A stretch of DNA of 64,000 bases from Streptosporangium sandarakinum (GCF_013409935.1 NZ_JACCCO010000003.1:62001-126000), one strand, 5' to 3'; numbered from the stretch's first letter, positions 10,497 to 18,780 are shown. The notes: generated by a model not told the origin, from the letters alone. Program-made: numbers and translations.

Positions 10497-10624
10497 TCCA
10501 CCGGGCGGCGCCGCCGCCGGAGCCCCCGGGAGGGCCGGAAGGCCCGGGGAAGATGGTGATTGCGCCCTCTTACGCGGCGTGTGTTGACTTACCATGACGG
10601 AGACGTGAAAGGGGCGGGGGTGAA

Positions 10625-10819
10625 GTGAACGTCATCGAGCCCACTCCCGTCCACGCCGCGGCCTGCGAGACCGTTTCCGAGCACTGGTGCGGCCGGGGCA
10701 CGTGCCCCGTGGCCTGCAGCGACCCGGGCTGCTCCGTCTGCCATCCCGAGCCCGCCGGCCCGGTCATCGTCTTCCGCACGCGGCCCGCGGCCGCCCCCGG
10801 AATGCCGGCCTCCGCCTGA
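10625..10819 (+). CDS. 64-aa cysteine-rich protein, unknown
   Basis: The GTG at 10625 follows a purine-rich G-run. Between residues about 14 and 39 it carries six cysteines (ACETVSEHWCGRGTCPVAC, then DPGCSVC), resembling a small metal-binding or redox knuckle; the rest is Ala/Pro-rich. No family recognised. It lies 125 bp upstream of a metallothionein-like gene on the same strand, which makes a joint role in metal binding possible but unproven. Confidence 0.45.
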   Translation: MNVIEPTPVHAAACETVSEHWCGRGTCPVACSDPGCSVCHPEPAGPVIVFRTRPAAAPGMPASA

Positions 10820-10943
10820 CCCCGGTCCCGCCCGGGCACGGGACGGAGCCCCGCGGGGGCGGGTCAATGTTCGACCGGCTTCGTCTGAGGCCGCCCCCGG
10901 GCGGGTAGACCCACGGCGATGACGCCGGTTTTCGGGGGGAGAC

Positions 10944-11204
10944 ATGGCTCGGTGTGAGGTCTGCGACAACGACTACGACATGTGCTTCGAGGTGCACGCC
11001 CAGGGGGCCGTGCACGTCTTCGACAGCTTCGAGTGCGCGATCAGCAGCATGGCTCCGGTCTGCGAGCACTGCGGCGTGCGGATCGTCGGGCACGGGGTGG
11101 AGGCCGACGGGCGCTGGTACTGCTGCGCGAACTGCGCCCGGCAGGAGGGCGCGGAGGCGATCGTGGACCGGGTCGGGGTCCCGGCCCAGCAGCGCGGCCG
11201 GTAG
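10944..11204 (+). CDS. Metallothionein-like small zinc protein
   Basis: 86 residues. Cysteine pairs are spread through the chain: CEVC at the N-terminus, a Cys in DSFECAI, CEHCG in the middle and CCANC near the end, with His in between. This matches the prokaryotic metallothionein-type annotation common in actinomycetes and is compatible with two zinc knuckles. The ATG is preceded by GGGGGGAG. It converges on the flavin reductase-like gene with only 12 bp between stops. Metal specificity cannot be read from sequence. Confidence 0.7.
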   Translation: MARCEVCDNDYDMCFEVHAQGAVHVFDSFECAISSMAPVCEHCGVRIVGHGVEADGRWYCCANCARQEGAEAIVDRVGVPAQQRGR

Positions 11205-11216
11205 ACCGCCGGTCGG

Positions 11217-11921
11217 CTACGGCGCCGGGCGCGGACGGGAGTCCTCCCCGGCGCCCGGAGCCGGCTCCCCCGGGCGTGGGTGCAGCGTCTCGGAGCGGAA
11301 GCTGTGGCCCAGTTCGGGCCCGAGGCCGTGGTAGTGCCGGAAGTTGTAGATCAACGGGCTCCAGGCGGTGGGATCGACGTGCTGGGTCCCGGGGATCACG
11401 ATGTGCGGGGCGGCGTGCACCCGGAGCACCTCGGTCTCGATGATGAGGAACCGCCCGGCGGTGTCCGGCCGTACGCTCGTCGCCCGGGCCTCCAGCTGGA
11501 GCGGGCAGCCGGCCACGCGCGGCGGGCGGACCAGCTCGGAGGGTTCGGGGCACAGCCCCGCGGCGCCGAACTTGTCCGGCTCGAACCGGAACGCGTCTCG
11601 CTTCCGGGCGGGGATCGGGTCGCGCCCGGTCAGCGGCGCCAGACGTTCCACGGCCCGCCACTGCTCCGGTGAGGGGAGGCTGATCACGACGTCGGGGCGG
11701 ACGGCGAGGTTGCACGCGCCCTGTCCATCGGCGCCCAGGCCCAGCACCACCGTCGAGCCCAGTGCCCACGCCGAGGACATCGGCGTGAGGTTGAACGTCC
11801 CGTCCTCGTTCTCGGTGGAGAGCAGGACCACGGGGGTGCCGAAGTACAGGATGTTCGGAGTGATCACCACGTGGGGGTGGTGCGGGCGGACGAGCGGCTC
11901 GTCATGGGTCGCGCTGTTCAT
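11217..11921 (-). CDS. Flavin reductase-like FMN-binding protein
   Basis: 234 residues from ATG 11921. The fold signature of the FMN-binding split barrel is visible: NILYFGTPVVLLSTENEDGTFNLTPMSSAWALG and later CNLAVRPDVVISLPS, typical of the flavin_reductase domain. The Pro/Gly-rich tail is disordered. It probably uses FMN in an NAD(P)H-dependent reaction; substrate unknown. A dyad at 11938-11959 lies directly upstream. A nearby F420/NADP oxidoreductase-like gene and HxlR regulator suggest a small redox island. Confidence 0.8.
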   Translation of the reverse strand: MNSATHDEPLVRPHHPHVVITPNILYFGTPVVLLSTENEDGTFNLTPMSSAWALGSTVVLGLGADGQGACNLAVRPDVVISLPSPEQWRAVERLAPLTGRDPIPARKRDAFRFEPDKFGAAGLCPEPSELVRPPRVAGCPLQLEARATSVRPDTAGRFLIIETEVLRVHAAPHIVIPGTQHVDPTAWSPLIYNFRHYHGLGPELGHSFRSETLHPRPGEPAPGAGEDSRPRPAP

Positions 11922-11937
11922 GGTCCGACCGTAGGAA

Positions 11938-11959
11938 CGGAACGTTTCGGCGCGTTCCG
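11938..11959. promoter_or_regulatory. Inverted repeat upstream of the flavin reductase gene
   Basis: CGGAACG (11938-11944) and CGTTCCG (11953-11959) are perfect 7-bp arms around 8 bp, beginning 17 bp upstream of the ATG and surrounded by additional GGAAC/GGTTCC half-sites. Candidate repressor site. Confidence 0.4.
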
Positions 11960-12005
11960 AACGGTTCCGCCCGCGCCGCCCTGCCTCGTCCCGCACCGGT
12001 CCTGA

Positions 12006-12677
12006 TCAGCGGGCGGTCGCGGCGGGGTCGCCGAACGCGTACCGCGCCGGCGGCAGGACCGCCCGGGCGTCCGCGCCGCGGAACCACAGGCCGACCATGA
12101 ACGCCATCGTCGCCTCCAGCAGCCCGGCGCGGTCCAGCCCGCCGCCCTCGACGGCCGCGCAGCCCAGGTCCTCGACCAGGGAACGCACTGTCGCGAGCGC
12201 TCCGGGGTCGTCCCCGCACAGCGGGACGGCCAGCCGTTCGCCGTCGAAGACGGGCGGCGTCATCCGCCAGACGTCCTCGTGGCACAGGTTGAACGCCTTG
12301 ACGACACGGGCGCCGACGGCGATCTCCGCGACGCGCCGCGCCATCGAGGGGCCGCCTTCCGTGGCGAGGACGAATTTCCCGGGAACCACGGAGTTGGTGC
12401 AGTCGATCAGCACGCGCCCGCGCAGCGCCCCGTCCGCCGCGCCGGCCGCCGCGAGGACGTCGGGCACCGCCTCCGCGCGTACGGCCAGCAGCACCGTCTC
12501 CCCGAACCCGGCGGCCTCGGCCCAGGTGCCCGCGCGGGCGGCCGGTCCGAGGCGCTCCGCCAGGGTCGCGGCCTTCGCCGCGTCCCGGCCGCTCACCATG
12601 AGCTCGTGACCCGCGCGGGCCCAGTGCGTGCCGAGGGCGTCGGCCATGTTGCCCGCCCCCAGGATGCCGATGCGCAT
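12006..12677 (-). CDS. NADPH-dependent F420 reductase-like oxidoreductase
   Basis: 223 residues from ATG 12677 with Shine-Dalgarno GGGGAGG. The N-terminal Rossmann motif GILGAGNMADALG and the segment VLIDCTNSV plus VVKAFNL match the F420:NADP+ oxidoreductase-like family (also related to YcsK-type reductases). It would bind NAD(P) and transfer hydride to F420 or a small substrate. It is divergently transcribed from the HxlR regulator, a common regulator-target arrangement. Confidence 0.8.
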   Translation of the reverse strand: MRIGILGAGNMADALGTHWARAGHELMVSGRDAAKAATLAERLGPAARAGTWAEAAGFGETVLLAVRAEAVPDVLAAAGAADGALRGRVLIDCTNSVVPGKFVLATEGGPSMARRVAEIAVGARVVKAFNLCHEDVWRMTPPVFDGERLAVPLCGDDPGALATVRSLVEDLGCAAVEGGGLDRAGLLEATMAFMVGLWFRGADARAVLPPARYAFGDPAATAR

Positions 12678-12794
12678 CCGTCCTCCCCTGTCGTCATGGC
12701 CGGGCTCGGAGACCGGGCGTGATCCGGTCCGCGTGCCGTCCGGTCCGGCTCCGCGCCGCGGGCCGGTGGGAACGAACATAGGGAGGCCGTAAGG

Positions 12795-12806
12795 CACCGT
12801 TCGGTG
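12795..12806. promoter_or_regulatory. Dyad between the oxidoreductase and HxlR genes
   Basis: CACCGTTCGGTG is a perfect 12-bp palindrome in the 128-bp divergent gap. It touches the longest possible HxlR start, so if a later GTG is used it sits in the leader. Candidate HxlR operator. Confidence 0.4.
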
Positions 12807-13231
12807 TGCGACGGGACGCCATAATCGGGGACGTGGACGTGTTCCTCGCCGACTGCCGCGCACGGCTCGCCTTCGACCTGATCGGCAACACCTGGAACGC
12901 CGTCGTGCTGTGGGCACTGCGCTTCGGTCCGCGCAGGCCGGGGGAGCTGCGCGAGGAGATCGGCGGGATCAGCCCGAAGGTGCTCACCGAGACGCTCCGC
13001 AGGCTGGAGCACAACGGCCTCGTCGAACGGCGGGCCTACCCGGAGGCGCCCCCGCGGGTCGAGTACGGCCTGACCGGCCTGGGGCACAGCCTGGTGCCGC
13101 TGATCGGGGCGTTCGGGGAGTGGGCGTTCGAGCACGGCGACGACGTCCTCGCCGCACAGGACCGGGCCGAGGCCCCCACCCGCGAGCGTCCCGGCGGCCC
13201 CCGTCCCCGGCCCGGCGCGGGTCTCCGCTAG
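12806..13231 (+). CDS. HxlR family transcriptional regulator
   Basis: 141 residues from the farthest GTG; GTG 12833 and GTG 12839 are equally in frame and the last has a better-spaced G-run. The winged-helix HxlR domain spans about 20-105 (LIGNTWNAVVLWALRFGPRRPGEL, then GISPKVLTETLRRLEHNGLVERR). A conserved Cys precedes it (LADCRARL). Members sense oxidative or electrophile stress. It lies opposite the F420/NADP oxidoreductase-like gene. Its TAG stop shares the CTAG tetramer with the stop of the convergent RidA gene. Confidence 0.88.
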   Translation: MRRDAIIGDVDVFLADCRARLAFDLIGNTWNAVVLWALRFGPRRPGELREEIGGISPKVLTETLRRLEHNGLVERRAYPEAPPRVEYGLTGLGHSLVPLIGAFGEWAFEHGDDVLAAQDRAEAPTRERPGGPRPRPGAGLR

Positions 13232-13650
13232 CCGCGTCCGGCGGCGCGCGGGACGGCGGCCATGGCCTCCACCTCGACCGCCAGCTCGGGGGCGGCCAGG
13301 GCCGCGACCACCGCCAGCGACTGGGCCGGCCAGTCGCCGTCCGGGAACCACCTGCCGAACGCCTCGCCCATCGCCGCCCGGCAGCCCGGCAGGTGCTCGG
13401 TCCCCGCGACCATCGTGAACACCTTCACCAGGTGCGCCGGCGTCGCGCCGATCGATTCGAGCAGCAGCTCGATGTTGGCGTAGACCTGCCGCGCCTGGGA
13501 CTCCGCGTCCGGGCCCGCGAGGGTGCCGTCCGGCAGCACGCCGAGCTGCCCGGAGATCATCACCAGCTCGTGGCCCTCGGGCACCGTGGCCAGGTGGCTG
13601 TAGCGGCCGGCCGGGGCGGCCACGACGTCGGGGTTCCAGCGGCGGATCAT
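13228..13650 (-). CDS. RidA family (enamine/imine deaminase) protein
   Basis: 140 residues from ATG 13650 after GAGGAGAG. Family segments are clear: HELVMISGQLGVLPDG, QARQVYANIELLLESIGATPAHLVKV, and VAALAAPELAVEVEAMA. RidA-type proteins hydrolyse reactive enamines or imines released by PLP enzymes. The conserved arginine near the end of the archetype (RVEI-type segment) is not obvious here; the chain reads AVEVEAMAAV, so this may be a subgroup with a different substrate. Confidence 0.85.
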   Translation of the reverse strand: MIRRWNPDVVAAPAGRYSHLATVPEGHELVMISGQLGVLPDGTLAGPDAESQARQVYANIELLLESIGATPAHLVKVFTMVAGTEHLPGCRAAMGEAFGRWFPDGDWPAQSLAVVAALAAPELAVEVEAMAAVPRAAGRG

Positions 13651-13913
13651 CGGCTCTCCTCGCGTCCTGGTACGGCGGGCGCCGCCGTGCGGCGAACCTC
13701 CGGGTACGGCGAGCGCCGCCCGAGGTCTCCGCGCGACGCCATCCGCCGCATCCTCCCATGCCGCCCGAATCATCCCGGCCGAATTCCCGCCCGAGCACCT
13801 GTCCGGAACCCCCCGTCCGGAACGCCTCGTCCGCCGCGTCCTCCCACGCCGCCCAGGTGTCCCGCGCGGCGTCGATCGCCGCGCCCTTCCCGCGGTCGCG
13901 GCGGAAGGGCAGC

Positions 13914-14747
13914 TCAGTCTCTCCGGGGCTCGTCCCGTCGGGCCACCAGGACGTCGTCGTGGCTCCCGGCCGGGCCCGCGGGTCCGCCGTCCGGGACGTC
14001 ACGCGGATCCGCGGTGTCGCCCGGGGCGCTCCGCGGTCCGGGCGCGTCCCCGTCGGCGGTCTCTCCCGCCTCCCCGGTGTCCCGCGGGCCGCCGTACGGG
14101 TGCGCCCGCGGCCGGGCGGGGAGCTCCGCGGTGTCCCCGCCGGGCGCCCCCCGGTCGGCGCCTCCAGCTCCCGCGGAACCCGCAGGACCCGAGGAATTCG
14201 CAGGACCAGCGGAACCCATGGGGCCCGCGGCCCCGGCGGTTCCGGCGGTCCCGGTATCCCGGGCGGACTCCGGCTCGCGCAGCGCCGCGATGACGTCGTC
14301 GGCCTCCGCCTCGGCGGCGAAGTCCTGGGCGGCCTCGGCCTCCCGCCGCCTCATCACCAGCAGGTGGTCGACCGACAGGCGGCCCGCGCCGACGACCGCG
14401 AGGAGGACGGAGGCGGCGCCGAGCGCGACCACCAGGCTGACGTCCCCGCCGGTCAGCGGCAGGCCGTGCTCGCCGGTGGTCACGGCGAACACCGCGGCGG
14501 CCTCGGCGAACAGCACCAGCCCGCAGGCCGGCACCGCCAGCCCGGCCACCAGGAGCACCCCGCCGACGAGCTCGATCAGCATCGTCGCGGCGGCCCAGAT
14601 CCCGGGCGCGGGCGCTCCCAGGGACGTGAACTGGTCATTGGTGGCGGTCAGGCCCGCCTCCAGCTTGTGCCAGCCGTTCGCGAAGAAGATCCCGCCCACT
14701 CCCAGCCTGGCGGCCAGGGCGGCGAGATCGCGGAGGGTTTGTCGCAC
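13914..14747 (-). CDS. DoxX family membrane protein with long collagen-like tail
   Basis: 277 residues. Four transmembrane helices occupy about 8-125 (LGVGGIFFANGWHKLEAGL, ATMLIELVGGVLLVAGL, LVLFAEAAAVFAV, SLVVALGAASVLLAVVG), the DoxX layout. The last about 130 residues are hydrophilic, with a collagen-like Gly-X-X run (about 167-200, GTAGTAGAAGPMGSAGPA) and many Asp/Arg/Pro. DoxX proteins relate to redox homeostasis or quinone chemistry at the membrane; the tail is likely cytoplasmic and disordered. The function of the tail is unknown. Confidence 0.85.
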   Translation of the reverse strand: MRQTLRDLAALAARLGVGGIFFANGWHKLEAGLTATNDQFTSLGAPAPGIWAAATMLIELVGGVLLVAGLAVPACGLVLFAEAAAVFAVTTGEHGLPLTGGDVSLVVALGAASVLLAVVGAGRLSVDHLLVMRRREAEAAQDFAAEAEADDVIAALREPESARDTGTAGTAGAAGPMGSAGPANSSGPAGSAGAGGADRGAPGGDTAELPARPRAHPYGGPRDTGEAGETADGDAPGPRSAPGDTADPRDVPDGGPAGPAGSHDDVLVARRDEPRRD

Positions 14748-14902
14748 GGTTCCTCATTCTGGGGAGATTCCGCGTTCCTGCCCATAGCTGACCGCGAGCG
14801 GGTTTCTCAAACGCCCGGCGCGCGGCCGGGAAAGCGCCTCCCGTCCCCCGGGGCCCGGCTCGAGCACCTTGACCAGTCCGGTGGTCCCGGCCCCGGGCCG
14901 GT

Positions 14903-16447
14903 TCAGTCCGCGTCGTCCCGCCGGTCGCGCGGCACCAGCAGCGCCACGGCCGCGGCGGTGCCGGCCAGCAGGAGCAGGCTCACCAGGATCGTGGTGTGCA
15001 GGCCGGAGACGAAGGCGACGCGGGCGGCGTCCAGCAGCGCCGTACCGGTGTCGCCGCCGACCTCCCGCGCCACGTGCGCGGCGGCGGCGAGCGACTGGCG
15101 GGCCTCGTCCATCAGGGCGGGCGAGACGCCCGAGATCTGGGCCAGCGAGGGCGCGTAGACGAGGGTGGTGACCGTGCCGAGGATCGCCACGCCCAGGCCG
15201 GCGCCCAGTTCGTAGGCCGTCTCCTCGATCGCCGCGGCCCCGCCGGCGCGCTCCTCGGGGGCGGACGACATGATCGTGTCGGAGGCGGCCAGCAGGGTGA
15301 CCTGGATGCCGAAGCCGATCCCGACGAAGCAGAGCGCGAGGACCAGCGGGTGGCCCTCGGTACCCCAGGTGAGCGGGGGTATCAGCGACAGGGTGGTCAG
15401 CGTGAGCCCGCCGCTCATCGTGGCGCGCAGCCCGAACCAGCGCAGCAGCCGCGCGCCGGCCAGCCCGCCGGAGATGGCGGCGACCATCAGCGGCAGCATG
15501 CGGACCGCGGCTCCGAGCGGGCTGTCGCCGAGCACGAGCTGGAGGTACTGGGCGAGCATCAGCTCCAGGCCCACCAGGGCGAAGACGGTCAGCAGCACCG
15601 CGGCCACGCCGACGGAGAAGGCCCGCCGCCGGAACAGTTCGAGGTCGAGCAGAGGGAAGGGCAGCCTCCGCTGCCGGCGCACGAACCAGACCAGCAGCCC
15701 GGCCCCGCAGACGAACGCCGCGATCCCGGCCGGGTGGCCGGAGCCCGCCTCCTTCAGCCCGAAGGCCAGCGCGAGGATGCCCAGCACCGAAAGCAGCGCG
15801 CTGGGCGCGTCCCACGGCTTCGGGTCGCGCGGGCGGCACTCGGGCAGCAGCCTGGCGGCGGCGGGCAGCAGCACCAGCAGGATCGGCACGTTGATCAGGA
15901 AGACGGCGCCCCACCAGAAGTGCTCGACGAGCAGGCCGCCGATGACCGGCCCCACCGCGGCCCCGGCCGCCGCGACCGCGCTCCACACGCCCAGCGCGAG
16001 CGCGCGCTCCCTCCGGTCGGTGAAGACCTGCCGGATGATGGACAGCGTGGCAGGCATGATCATGGCGCCGCCGACGCCCAGGAGCACCCGCGCGGAGATG
16101 AGGGCGAGTGGGGTCGGCGCGAAGGCGGCCGCGGCCGAGGCGACGCCGAAGACCAGGTAACCGGCGAGCACCAGGCGCTTGCGCCCGTGGCGGTCGCCGA
16201 GCGTGCCGAAGGTCAGCAGCAGCGGCGCGACCACCAGCGAGTAGGCGTCGATGATCCACAGCAGTTCCACCGAGCTGGGCTCCAGCGCGGCGGTCAGCGC
16301 CGGGACCGCGATGTGCAGGACGGTGGCGTCCACCGCGATCAGCAGCAGACTGAAACAGAGGAGGGCGAGGACCGACCAGCGGCTCGTCTCGCCCCGCCGA
16401 TCCCCCTCGCGCCGCGAGGGCGCCACCGCGACCCTCATGGCGCTCAT
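14903..16447 (-). CDS. MFS drug exporter, DHA2 (14-TM) family
   Basis: 514 residues with about 14 transmembrane helices, as in QacA/SmvA-type multidrug antiporters. Motif D1 (AVDATVLHIAVPAL), motif A (GTLGDRHGRKRLVLAGY) and motif C (GVWSAVAAAGAAVGPVIGG) are readable. It would export cationic or other drugs using proton motive force. The ATG at 16447 has no strong Shine-Dalgarno; a second Met at residue 4 is possible. A perfect 12-bp palindrome lies 152 bp upstream, a position where a TetR regulator usually acts, but no regulator gene is adjacent. Confidence 0.92.
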   Translation of the reverse strand: MSAMRVAVAPSRREGDRRGETSRWSVLALLCFSLLLIAVDATVLHIAVPALTAALEPSSVELLWIIDAYSLVVAPLLLTFGTLGDRHGRKRLVLAGYLVFGVASAAAAFAPTPLALISARVLLGVGGAMIMPATLSIIRQVFTDRRERALALGVWSAVAAAGAAVGPVIGGLLVEHFWWGAVFLINVPILLVLLPAAARLLPECRPRDPKPWDAPSALLSVLGILALAFGLKEAGSGHPAGIAAFVCGAGLLVWFVRRQRRLPFPLLDLELFRRRAFSVGVAAVLLTVFALVGLELMLAQYLQLVLGDSPLGAAVRMLPLMVAAISGGLAGARLLRWFGLRATMSGGLTLTTLSLIPPLTWGTEGHPLVLALCFVGIGFGIQVTLLAASDTIMSSAPEERAGGAAAIEETAYELGAGLGVAILGTVTTLVYAPSLAQISGVSPALMDEARQSLAAAAHVAREVGGDTGTALLDAARVAFVSGLHTTILVSLLLLAGTAAAVALLVPRDRRDDAD

Positions 16448-16598
16448 CGGCGGCGGGGGGTCTTGCCGGCCTGGACGAACATGCGACGCAGCTTAGGCGA
16501 AGTCGGGCACTGATTGAGTCGGCATCGGGGTATCGGTCCACGACGGCATGCCCACGGCGGCGCCGCCGGCCGGCGTGGGGCGGGCCGGCGCGCGCGAC

Positions 16599-16610
16599 CT
16601 CTCTAGAGAG
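16599..16610. promoter_or_regulatory. Perfect palindrome, candidate operator of the MFS gene
   Basis: CTCTCTAGAGAG is an exact 12-bp palindrome with low GC for this genome, in the divergent region between the exporter (start 16447) and the TPR gene (start 16746). It resembles TetR-family operators. Confidence 0.5.
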
Positions 16611-16745
16611 ATACAGGCATGTGGCCGCCGTCTAGGCAAACGCCGTCTCCGCGCAGATCATGGCCATCGTGGCCGATGAGCGCGGGACCCGCGGCGAGCC
16701 CGGCGAGACACGTGACGCCCCCCGGCCCCCCGGGGGCCGCGGCCG

Positions 16746-18680
16746 GTGAGAACGAGATCCGCGGAGAACGGAACCCCCCTGTCGACGGACCCCGGCGACC
16801 CGCGCGAGTGGTGCGCCCTGGCCGCGCGCCGGCTGGCCGAGGACCGGCCCGAGGACGCGCTGGAGGCCGCCCGCCGGGCGGTGGACCACGACCCGGGCGC
16901 CGAGCACGCGGCCGGGTGGGGCTACCGCCTGGCCAGCCTCGCGTTCGAACGGCTCGGCCGCTCCGCCGAGGCCGTCGCGGCCGCGGAGGAGGCCGTACGG
17001 CTGGCCCCGGGGTCCTGGGCGGCGCGGCTGCGGCTGGGCGCGGCCCTGCGGCACGTGCCCGGCCGCTGGCGGGAGTCGCGGGCGCAGGCGGCGCGGGCCG
17101 TGCGCTACGCGCCGCAGGAGCCCGACCCCCACGTCCTCGCCGGCGACCTCGCGCTGCTGCGCGGCGAGCACCGCGCCGCCGAGGGCGCCTACCGGGAGGC
17201 GCTGCGCCTGCTGGACGGGCACGCCGGGGCGAGGGTCGGCCTGGGACTCGCGCTGCTGCGCTGGGAGAGTCCCAGGGACCACCACGACCCGGCGTGGCCG
17301 GTGGATCCGCGCGAGACCGGGCGGGCGAGACGGGCCCTGGAGTCGTGGGCCAGGCAGACCCGCCTGCTGCTGGCCGCGGCGCTCGTCGCGGCGGCCGTCA
17401 CGGCCTTCGCGACCGGCCTGACCACCTGGGCGGAGATCGGCGGCGGGGCGGTGCTCGCGGCCGTCGTGGCGATCACCCTCCGGCAGGCCCGCCGCGTCAG
17501 GCTCTGGCCCTACGTCCCCGGCATGCTCGCCCGGGACGTGTGGCTCGCGGCGTCCGTGTCGGTGACCCCGCTCGCGCTCGCCGCCTACGTCGCGGCGGTC
17601 GCCACCCTGCCGCGGGCCGTCTCCCGGTCCGCGGCGGGGGACCTCGACGGCACGTGGGCCGTCCTGGCCGGGACGGTCCTGCTCAACGGCGTCGCCGTGT
17701 TCGTGCTGCGCGTCCTGGCCGAGGCGTGGCGGGGACGGCCGGTCACCGCCCTGGCCCAGTTCGCCGCCGCCGGCGGGGACCGTACGGCCCGGCGTGCCGC
17801 CGACGTGACCCTGTGGCTGGTGGCGGGCCGGGCGTGGTCGGTGCTCGCCGCCGTCGCGGTGGCCGCCCGGATCACCGGGGAGCCGCGGTGGGCGGCGGTC
17901 GCGCCGGTGGTCCTGCTCGCGCCGGCCTGGGCGTACGGCGGGACCCGGCGATCGCGAAGCCCGCGAAGTCAGCGAAGCCCGCGAAGTCCGGGAAATCCGC
18001 ACGGTCCGCACGGCCCGCACGATTCACGCGGCCCGCGCGGTCGGCGCCTTTCCGGCCGGGCGCACGGCGGCGACCGGTGGCTGGTGGCGGCGGCGGTCAC
18101 GCTGGCCGCCGCGTCCGCGGCGCTCGGCGGGTCGGCGCTCCTGGCCGTGTACGGGCGTGGCCGGGCGGACGACCTGGCCTGGTGGTGCGGCGCGGGGGCG
18201 CTGGCGGCGTTCGCGGCGGTGTTCGCCGCCCGGTCGGCATGGGCGTGGTGGCAGGGGTCGCCGGGCCCCTGGCGGGCGTCCCTGATCATGCACGACGGTC
18301 GCGGCGACCGCCTGCCGGGCGATGCCGGGCCCCCGGTCGGCCTCAGCGGCGACGTGCGCCGGGCCTTCACCCACGCCCGGGAGGTGGTGCTCTCCTGCGC
18401 CGCCCCCGGCGGGCCGCGCGCGCTCGCGGTCGGCGCGGTCGGCGCGATCGGGCCGGGCGGCGAGCTGCGCCTGATCGCCGCCGCCGACGCGTGGGAGGCG
18501 GCCGAGCGGGATCCCCGGGTGGCGGTGTTCGCCGCCGGCCCCGCGGAACGCGGGTTCTGGGTCGAGGTGCGCGGCATCGCGGTGGGCGACCCCGAGGCCG
18601 GCGTGCTGCGCGTCACCCCCGAGCACGTCACGGTCGGCGAGTTCCCCGGACGCCACCAGGGCCGCGCCCGCGCCGGCTGA
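16746..18680 (+). CDS. TPR/polytopic membrane protein with split-barrel-like C-terminus
   Basis: 644 residues. Residues about 15-180 hold about four TPR-like repeats (RPEDALEAARRAVDHDPG, RSAEAVAAAEEAVRLAPG, EHRAAEGAYREALRLL). About eight hydrophobic segments follow between 205 and 500, interrupted by an Arg/Ser/Pro/His-rich loop (about 400-435) encoded by short imperfect repeats. The C-terminal about 125 residues (AAADAWEAAERDPRVAVFAA, WVEVRGIAVGD, GVLRVTPEHVTVGEFPGRH) resemble an FMN/F420-binding split barrel. GTG 16746 has a weak Shine-Dalgarno. I know no named family with this architecture; a membrane scaffold is inferred. Confidence 0.65.
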   Translation: MRTRSAENGTPLSTDPGDPREWCALAARRLAEDRPEDALEAARRAVDHDPGAEHAAGWGYRLASLAFERLGRSAEAVAAAEEAVRLAPGSWAARLRLGAALRHVPGRWRESRAQAARAVRYAPQEPDPHVLAGDLALLRGEHRAAEGAYREALRLLDGHAGARVGLGLALLRWESPRDHHDPAWPVDPRETGRARRALESWARQTRLLLAAALVAAAVTAFATGLTTWAEIGGGAVLAAVVAITLRQARRVRLWPYVPGMLARDVWLAASVSVTPLALAAYVAAVATLPRAVSRSAAGDLDGTWAVLAGTVLLNGVAVFVLRVLAEAWRGRPVTALAQFAAAGGDRTARRAADVTLWLVAGRAWSVLAAVAVAARITGEPRWAAVAPVVLLAPAWAYGGTRRSRSPRSQRSPRSPGNPHGPHGPHDSRGPRGRRLSGRAHGGDRWLVAAAVTLAAASAALGGSALLAVYGRGRADDLAWWCGAGALAAFAAVFAARSAWAWWQGSPGPWRASLIMHDGRGDRLPGDAGPPVGLSGDVRRAFTHAREVVLSCAAPGGPRALAVGAVGAIGPGGELRLIAAADAWEAAERDPRVAVFAAGPAERGFWVEVRGIAVGDPEAGVLRVTPEHVTVGEFPGRHQGRARAG

Positions 18681-18709
18681 ACGCCGGACCCCGGGCGCCG
18701 GGGCCGCGC

Positions 18710-18780
18710 CGTACGGGCTCAGCGCGGGCTCAGCACAGGCTCGATACGGGCTCAGCGCGGGCTCGGTACGGGCTCGGTAC
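18710..18780. repeat. 11-bp tandem repeat array (intergenic)
   Basis: Six copies with an exact 11-bp period, core GGGCTC at 18715, 18726, 18737 (AGGCTC), 18748, 18759 and 18770, alternating AGCGC and GGTAC/GATAC spacers. It lies just after the TPR gene within the 321-bp gap before the AAA gene; I see no gene in that gap. Confidence 0.9.

Noticed and set aside
13651-13913. Repeated CCTCCCAYGCCGCCC-like segments upstream of the RidA gene as a possible gene or array
   Set aside because: Only two degenerate copies, and no frame with start and ribosome site; treated as non-coding.
14170-14260. Collagen-like triplets suggesting a structural surface protein
   Set aside because: They are the low-complexity tail of the DoxX gene, with no signal peptide for export of this part.
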